DNA from: an uncultured Chlamydiae bacterium
GTDB taxonomy: Bacteria; Chlamydiota; Chlamydiia; Chlamydiales; Rhabdochlamydiaceae
Assembly: GCA_945957075.1 (NCBI GenBank)
Contig: CAMFJP010000021.1
Location: 1 to 13,817, forward strand
Direction of reading: 5' to 3'
Length of the DNA stretch: 13,817 bases
Made by a program: the position numbers and the translations under genes
The notes under the pieces: generated by a model
What the model saw: only the letters and a program-made list of their open reading frames with translations
The model's database searches: none
Told to the model about the DNA's origin: nothing
Shown here: positions 13,096-13,817 of the stretch, piece after piece
Layout of the letters: every line of letters begins with the position of its first letter
Numbering within the stretch: position 1 is the first letter of the stretch

Positions 13096-13688
13096 TGGAG
13101 GTGTTGTTTTGTGATAATCATCTGCTTGTTGTTGATAAACCTCCTATGGTTACAACGCAGCCGGAGCTGGAAGAGATGGCAAAGCAGTGGGTGAAGGTGG
13201 AGTTTAATAAGCCAGGGGCCGTGTTCTTGCACCCGATTCATAGGTTGGATAGGCCGGCCCTTGGGGTTGTTGTGTTTGCAAGGACTAGTAAAGCTCTATC
13301 CCGTCTTAATATTGCAATGCGAGAGCGTTTAATTAAAAAGCACTATAGATGTGTTGTAGATCCCTCGCCTGCAAAAAAAGAGGCTTTTTTAGAGCATTAT
13401 CTTGTTCATGGGGACCATAAGGCTTTTATTCATTCTAGCGGAAAAAAAGCTACGTTATTTTACAAGGCTCAAGATAATGTTGTAAGTGTAGAGCTCTTTA
13501 CGGGGCGCTACCATCAAATTCGTGCCCAGCTGGCGGCTATAGGCTCTCCGATCGCAGGGGATGCGAAATATGGCAGTACGGCCTATTGGAGGGAGGGGAT
13601 TGCATTGATCCATACGGACATCACATTCCCCCATCCGATTACAGGAGCCTCCATGACGATTTCTTCAAGGCAGACTCTTTTGCATTAG
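13095..13688 (+). CDS. RluA-family pseudouridine synthase
   Basis: Enzymes of this family isomerise specific uridines in rRNA or tRNA to pseudouridine. The 197-residue protein is short, lacking the S4 domain of RluC/RluD. It opens directly in the catalytic fold (EVLFCDNHLLVVDKPPMV, 2-19). The catalytic motif is HRLDRPALGVVVFA (49-62), with Asp52 as nucleophile. LFTGRYHQIRAQLAAIGSPIAGDAKYG (134-160) is the usual second landmark. The start is GTG 13095, sharing the last base of the upstream stop, with AAAGGGG about 8 bases before it. It is the third gene of an operon made entirely of probable RNA modification enzymes. The target site cannot be named from sequence. Confidence 0.88.
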   Translation: MEVLFCDNHLLVVDKPPMVTTQPELEEMAKQWVKVEFNKPGAVFLHPIHRLDRPALGVVVFARTSKALSRLNIAMRERLIKKHYRCVVDPSPAKKEAFLEHYLVHGDHKAFIHSSGKKATLFYKAQDNVVSVELFTGRYHQIRAQLAAIGSPIAGDAKYGSTAYWREGIALIHTDITFPHPITGASMTISSRQTLLH

Positions 13689-13720
13689 CGTTTGGTATGA
13701 CCAAAGTTTAGTTTGTTATG

Positions 13721-13817
13721 TACTCATGTTACGCAGCCGCAGGCTCTGACGCGTAACATGAGTATAAAAAAAAGAAAAGAGATCAGAAGGCTTGTAGCTG
13801 GCTTATAGAGACATGTC
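13721..13817. repeat. Composite palindromic repeat, copy 3, cut by the window end
   Basis: A hairpin with perfect 14-base arms (TACTCATGTTACGC and GCGTAACATGAGTA; 13721-13734 and 13751-13764) is followed by the same A-rich tract. The left half of the long palindrome comes next, with two substitutions (GAGATCAGAAGG for GAGAGCAAAAGG). The window ends at GACATGTC, the exact centre of the palindrome. It begins 33 bases after the RluA-family gene stop. Confidence 0.85.

Overview
The window looks like chromosomal DNA of an environmental Chlamydiota (Parachlamydiales or Simkaniaceae type). The call rests on protein character: short RNase R, TsaD and 2-oxoacid dehydrogenase E2 of chlamydial type, and a TPR protein with an Ala/Val-rich segment of a kind I associate with amoeba-associated chlamydiae. 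A heptose gene (gmhA) argues against the Chlamydiaceae proper, whose LPS has no heptose. This is inference; no database search was possible.

Left block (4-4519, + strand): a tightly coupled operon of a FliO-like membrane protein, RNase R, two tandem DUF502 membrane proteins and TsaD. Each gene overlaps the next by 4-11 bases. Comparing the two DUF502 paralogs fixes their starts, a GTG at 2284 and an ATG at 2925. The operon ends at a weak hairpin near 4548-4582.

Accessory block (about 4520-8697): an AT-rich control region with two inverted repeats and a TGC-TATAAT extended -10 leads into a small basic protein made of two 55-residue repeats. Its only well-placed start is an ATA codon. Next come two minus-strand genes: a 715-aa secreted or membrane-anchored TPR protein whose layout resembles a polymorphic toxin, and an overlapping 186-aa acidic protein that is an internal duplication and could be its immunity partner. 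This pair is bracketed by copies of a composite palindromic repeat. A third copy lies at the right edge of the window, which ends at the centre of the palindrome.

Right block (8698-13688): a minus-strand operon gmhA-lpxK-E2, combining LPS heptose and lipid A synthesis with an acyltransferase of central metabolism, runs divergently from a plus-strand operon. That operon encodes a class I SAM methyltransferase, a SpoU/TrmH-type RNA methyltransferase and an RluA-type pseudouridine synthase, all probable RNA modification enzymes. The main candidates for something undescribed are the predicted toxin-immunity pair, the composite palindromic repeat family, and the ATA-start duplicated protein.
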